A stretch of 64,000 nt of DNA from Mycobacterium neglectum (lineage in GTDB: Bacteria > Actinomycetota > Actinomycetes > Mycobacteriales > Mycobacteriaceae): positions 62,001 through 126,000 of the forward strand of contig NZ_NVQE01000004.1 of assembly GCF_002591975.1 (NCBI RefSeq), in the 5' to 3' direction. The number at the start of each line of letters is the position of its first letter. Position 1 is the first letter of the stretch. The translations under genes were made by a program, and so were the position numbers. Below, in pieces: positions 62,669 through 64,000 of the stretch. The notes beneath the pieces are model-generated. The model was given only the letters and a program-made list of their open reading frames with translations. It was not told where the DNA came from and made no database searches.

Positions 62669-63889
62669 ATGTCCGGCGAGCTCGCGATAATCCTGGCGGC
62701 GGTGCTGCTCATCGCCGCCGTTGCCGCCGCGGTCGTCACGGTGCGCACCCGCCGGGTCGTCGCCACCCCCACGGAACGGGCCGTCCACACCGCGCTACAC
62801 ACCGCCTCATTGGCCGCACGCGCCCTGCGTCAGGGCCTGGACACCGACTCCGCCGACACCGCCGCCCCGTTCCTGCGCGGGCTCACCGGTACCGAAGGCG
62901 TGGCCGTCTTCGCCGCCGACGGGCACCTGCTGGCACAGGATCCTTCCGACGACACGTTGTGGACGCCCGACGTGCACGACGCGTGTGAACGCTCGGCCGG
63001 CGAGTCGATCTCCGGAGGACGACGGGTGTTGACCCATGCCCGTAGCTCGACGGTCGTCGCGCAGCCACTGCTCACCGAGGGTGGCGACGCACTGGGCGTC
63101 CTGGTCGTCGTGACCACCCGCTCCCCCGCGCCCGGCCTACTCGGCGCAGTCGGTGAGGTCGCGCGATATGCGACGAGTCAGATCGAGCTCGCCGAACTCG
63201 ACGCGTCGCGAGCCCGTCTCGACCGAGCCGAGGTATTGGCGCTGCGGGCCCAGATCAGCCCGCACTTCATCTACAACGCACTCAACACGATCGCGTCGTT
63301 CGTACGCACCGACCCTGACCGTGCCCGCGAGCTCATCCTCGAATTCGCCGACTTCACCCGCTACTCGTTTCGCGCCGCCGGGCAGTACACGACGCTGGCT
63401 GACGAACTTCGCAACATCGACCGCTATCTCACCCTGGAGCGCGCGCGATTCGGTGACGCGCTGAAGGTCAGGCTCCAGGTCGCGCCGGAGGTGCTCAACG
63501 TCGTCGTGCCGTTCCTGGCGCTGCAACCCCTCATCGAGAACGCGGTCCGGCACGGCTTTTCGGGACAGGGGGGTGGCGAGATCGAGATCATCGCCCGCGA
63601 CGAGGGCTCGGACTGCATCATCACGGTCGAGGACGACGGGGTCGGCATGGACCCCGACACCTTGCGCACCGGACACGGTGACGCGCTGTCCGACGACAAG
63701 GACGACACCGTCGACACGGTCGACACGGTCGACAAGAAGGATTCCGCGCACGTCGGGCTGACCAATGTCGATCACCGGCTGCGCGCGGCGTTCGGCAACG
63801 ACTACGGTCTGGTGGTCGAAACGGCGATCGGCGCAGGCACAAAGGTCGTGATGCGAGTACCTAAATTCCGCGCGGGAGTGCGGGCATGA
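62669..63889 (+). CDS. LytS/YehU-type sensor histidine kinase
   Basis: Protein of 406 residues. One N-terminal membrane helix (about residues 3-23) and a GAF/PAS-like sensory region (about 35-165) precede the LytS-type His_kinase domain. That has ALRAQISPHFIYNALNTIAS (His199) and a HATPase with QPLIENAVRHGF, VEDDGVGMD and HVGLTNVDHRL. The ATP lid contains an Asp-rich insertion with a TVD repeat (about residues 343-356, 9-bp DNA repeat near 63710-63735). It starts at ATG 62669 (GAGGTGAG). It is coupled to the next gene by ATGA. Confidence 0.93.
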   Translation: MSGELAIILAAVLLIAAVAAAVVTVRTRRVVATPTERAVHTALHTASLAARALRQGLDTDSADTAAPFLRGLTGTEGVAVFAADGHLLAQDPSDDTLWTPDVHDACERSAGESISGGRRVLTHARSSTVVAQPLLTEGGDALGVLVVVTTRSPAPGLLGAVGEVARYATSQIELAELDASRARLDRAEVLALRAQISPHFIYNALNTIASFVRTDPDRARELILEFADFTRYSFRAAGQYTTLADELRNIDRYLTLERARFGDALKVRLQVAPEVLNVVVPFLALQPLIENAVRHGFSGQGGGEIEIIARDEGSDCIITVEDDGVGMDPDTLRTGHGDALSDDKDDTVDTVDTVDKKDSAHVGLTNVDHRLRAAFGNDYGLVVETAIGAGTKVVMRVPKFRAGVRA

Positions 63890-64000
63890 GCAAGGTGTTG
63901 ACGGTGCTCGCGGTCGACGACGAGGCGCCCGCGCTGGACGAGCTGGCCTACCTCCTCTCCCGGCACGGCGACATCGGCAAGGTGCTGCGCGCCGGTGACG
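63886..64000 (+). CDS. LytTR-type response regulator, N-terminal part (cut by window end)
   Basis: The first 38 codons are present. They read as a receiver domain: VLTVLAVDDEAPALDELAYL contains the acidic pair Asp-Asp (residues 11-12) that binds Mg2+. The phospho-acceptor and output domain lie beyond the window. Coupling to a LytS-type kinase makes a LytTR DNA-binding domain likely; that is inference. The ATG overlaps the kinase stop (ATGA). Confidence 0.85.
   Translation, partial: MSKVLTVLAVDDEAPALDELAYLLSRHGDIGKVLRAGD

Overview
The window is chromosomal DNA of a rapidly growing, non-tuberculous mycobacterium (Mycolicibacterium-like). The DNA is GC-rich, with many GTG and TTG starts, 4-bp stop/start overlaps and apparently leaderless genes. 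The gene order follows, in reverse, the Mycobacterium tuberculosis Rv1156-Rv1218 block: mutT2, pimE, typA, lpqW, mshB, fbiC, fadH, fdxC, rocA/putB, fadD36, dapD/dapE, LOG, fadD6, folP2, gpgS, tag, glgM/glgC and an ABC exporter. No rRNA, tRNA or CRISPR array was recognised. Names come from motifs, remembered family sequences and synteny; no database search was run.

Layout. 1-5.6 kb: end of an ABC exporter, a membrane methyltransferase, a DUF222/HNH (13E12-type) protein, an unknown protein and a DUF4126 membrane protein. 5.6-14.4 kb: polysaccharide and lipid block with glgC and glgM (divergent), DUF3117, tag, a DivIVA-domain protein, gpgS, folP2, fadD6 and a LOG-family protein. 14.4-16.0 kb: a solo TnpB transposon element with a candidate omegaRNA, inserted in the divergent promoter region between the LOG gene and a STAND ATPase gene. 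16.0-21.7 kb: the ATPase, a type VII secretion-type pair (PPE68-like protein plus a YxxxD-bearing partner) and an ABC-F protein. 21.8-29.2 kb: divergent dapE/dapD, a ROK regulator with an MFS exporter, a D,D-peptidase-like protein, a VOC protein, fadD36 and a Nudix hydrolase. 29.2-33.5 kb: proline catabolism (rocA-putB) with a divergent PucR regulator. 33.6-38.3 kb: carotenoid oxygenase, a NarL-type two-component system, a DapC-like aminotransferase and fdxC. 38.6-46.2 kb: PadR regulator with fadH, a DUF2993 protein, YceI, DUF2231 and fbiC. 46.4-54.1 kb: a secreted acidic-repeat protein, a microprotein beside mshB, a CLC channel, lpqW and typA. 54.1-60.9 kb: two small Cys proteins, araC with a divergent P450, mutT2, phhB, pimE, two Ala/Pro-rich exported proteins and a DUF1059 protein. 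60.9-64 kb: nitroreductase, a catalytically degenerate serine-recombinase domain, an HhH-GPD protein and a LytS/LytR-type two-component system cut by the window end.

Functional links. GlgC supplies ADP-glucose to GlgM for maltose-1-phosphate and alpha-glucan. GpgS starts methylglucose lipopolysaccharide synthesis. PimE and LpqW act at the same PIM/LM branch point. FbiC makes the F420 precursor, MshB makes mycothiol, and DapC/D/E make diaminopimelate for peptidoglycan. The core genes are syntenic. The accessory insertions (TnpB, the ESX-like pair, the ABC-F leader, ROK/MFS, carotenoid oxygenase with its two-component system, AraC/P450) sit where M. tuberculosis carries other genes, and most of the unusual observations are there.
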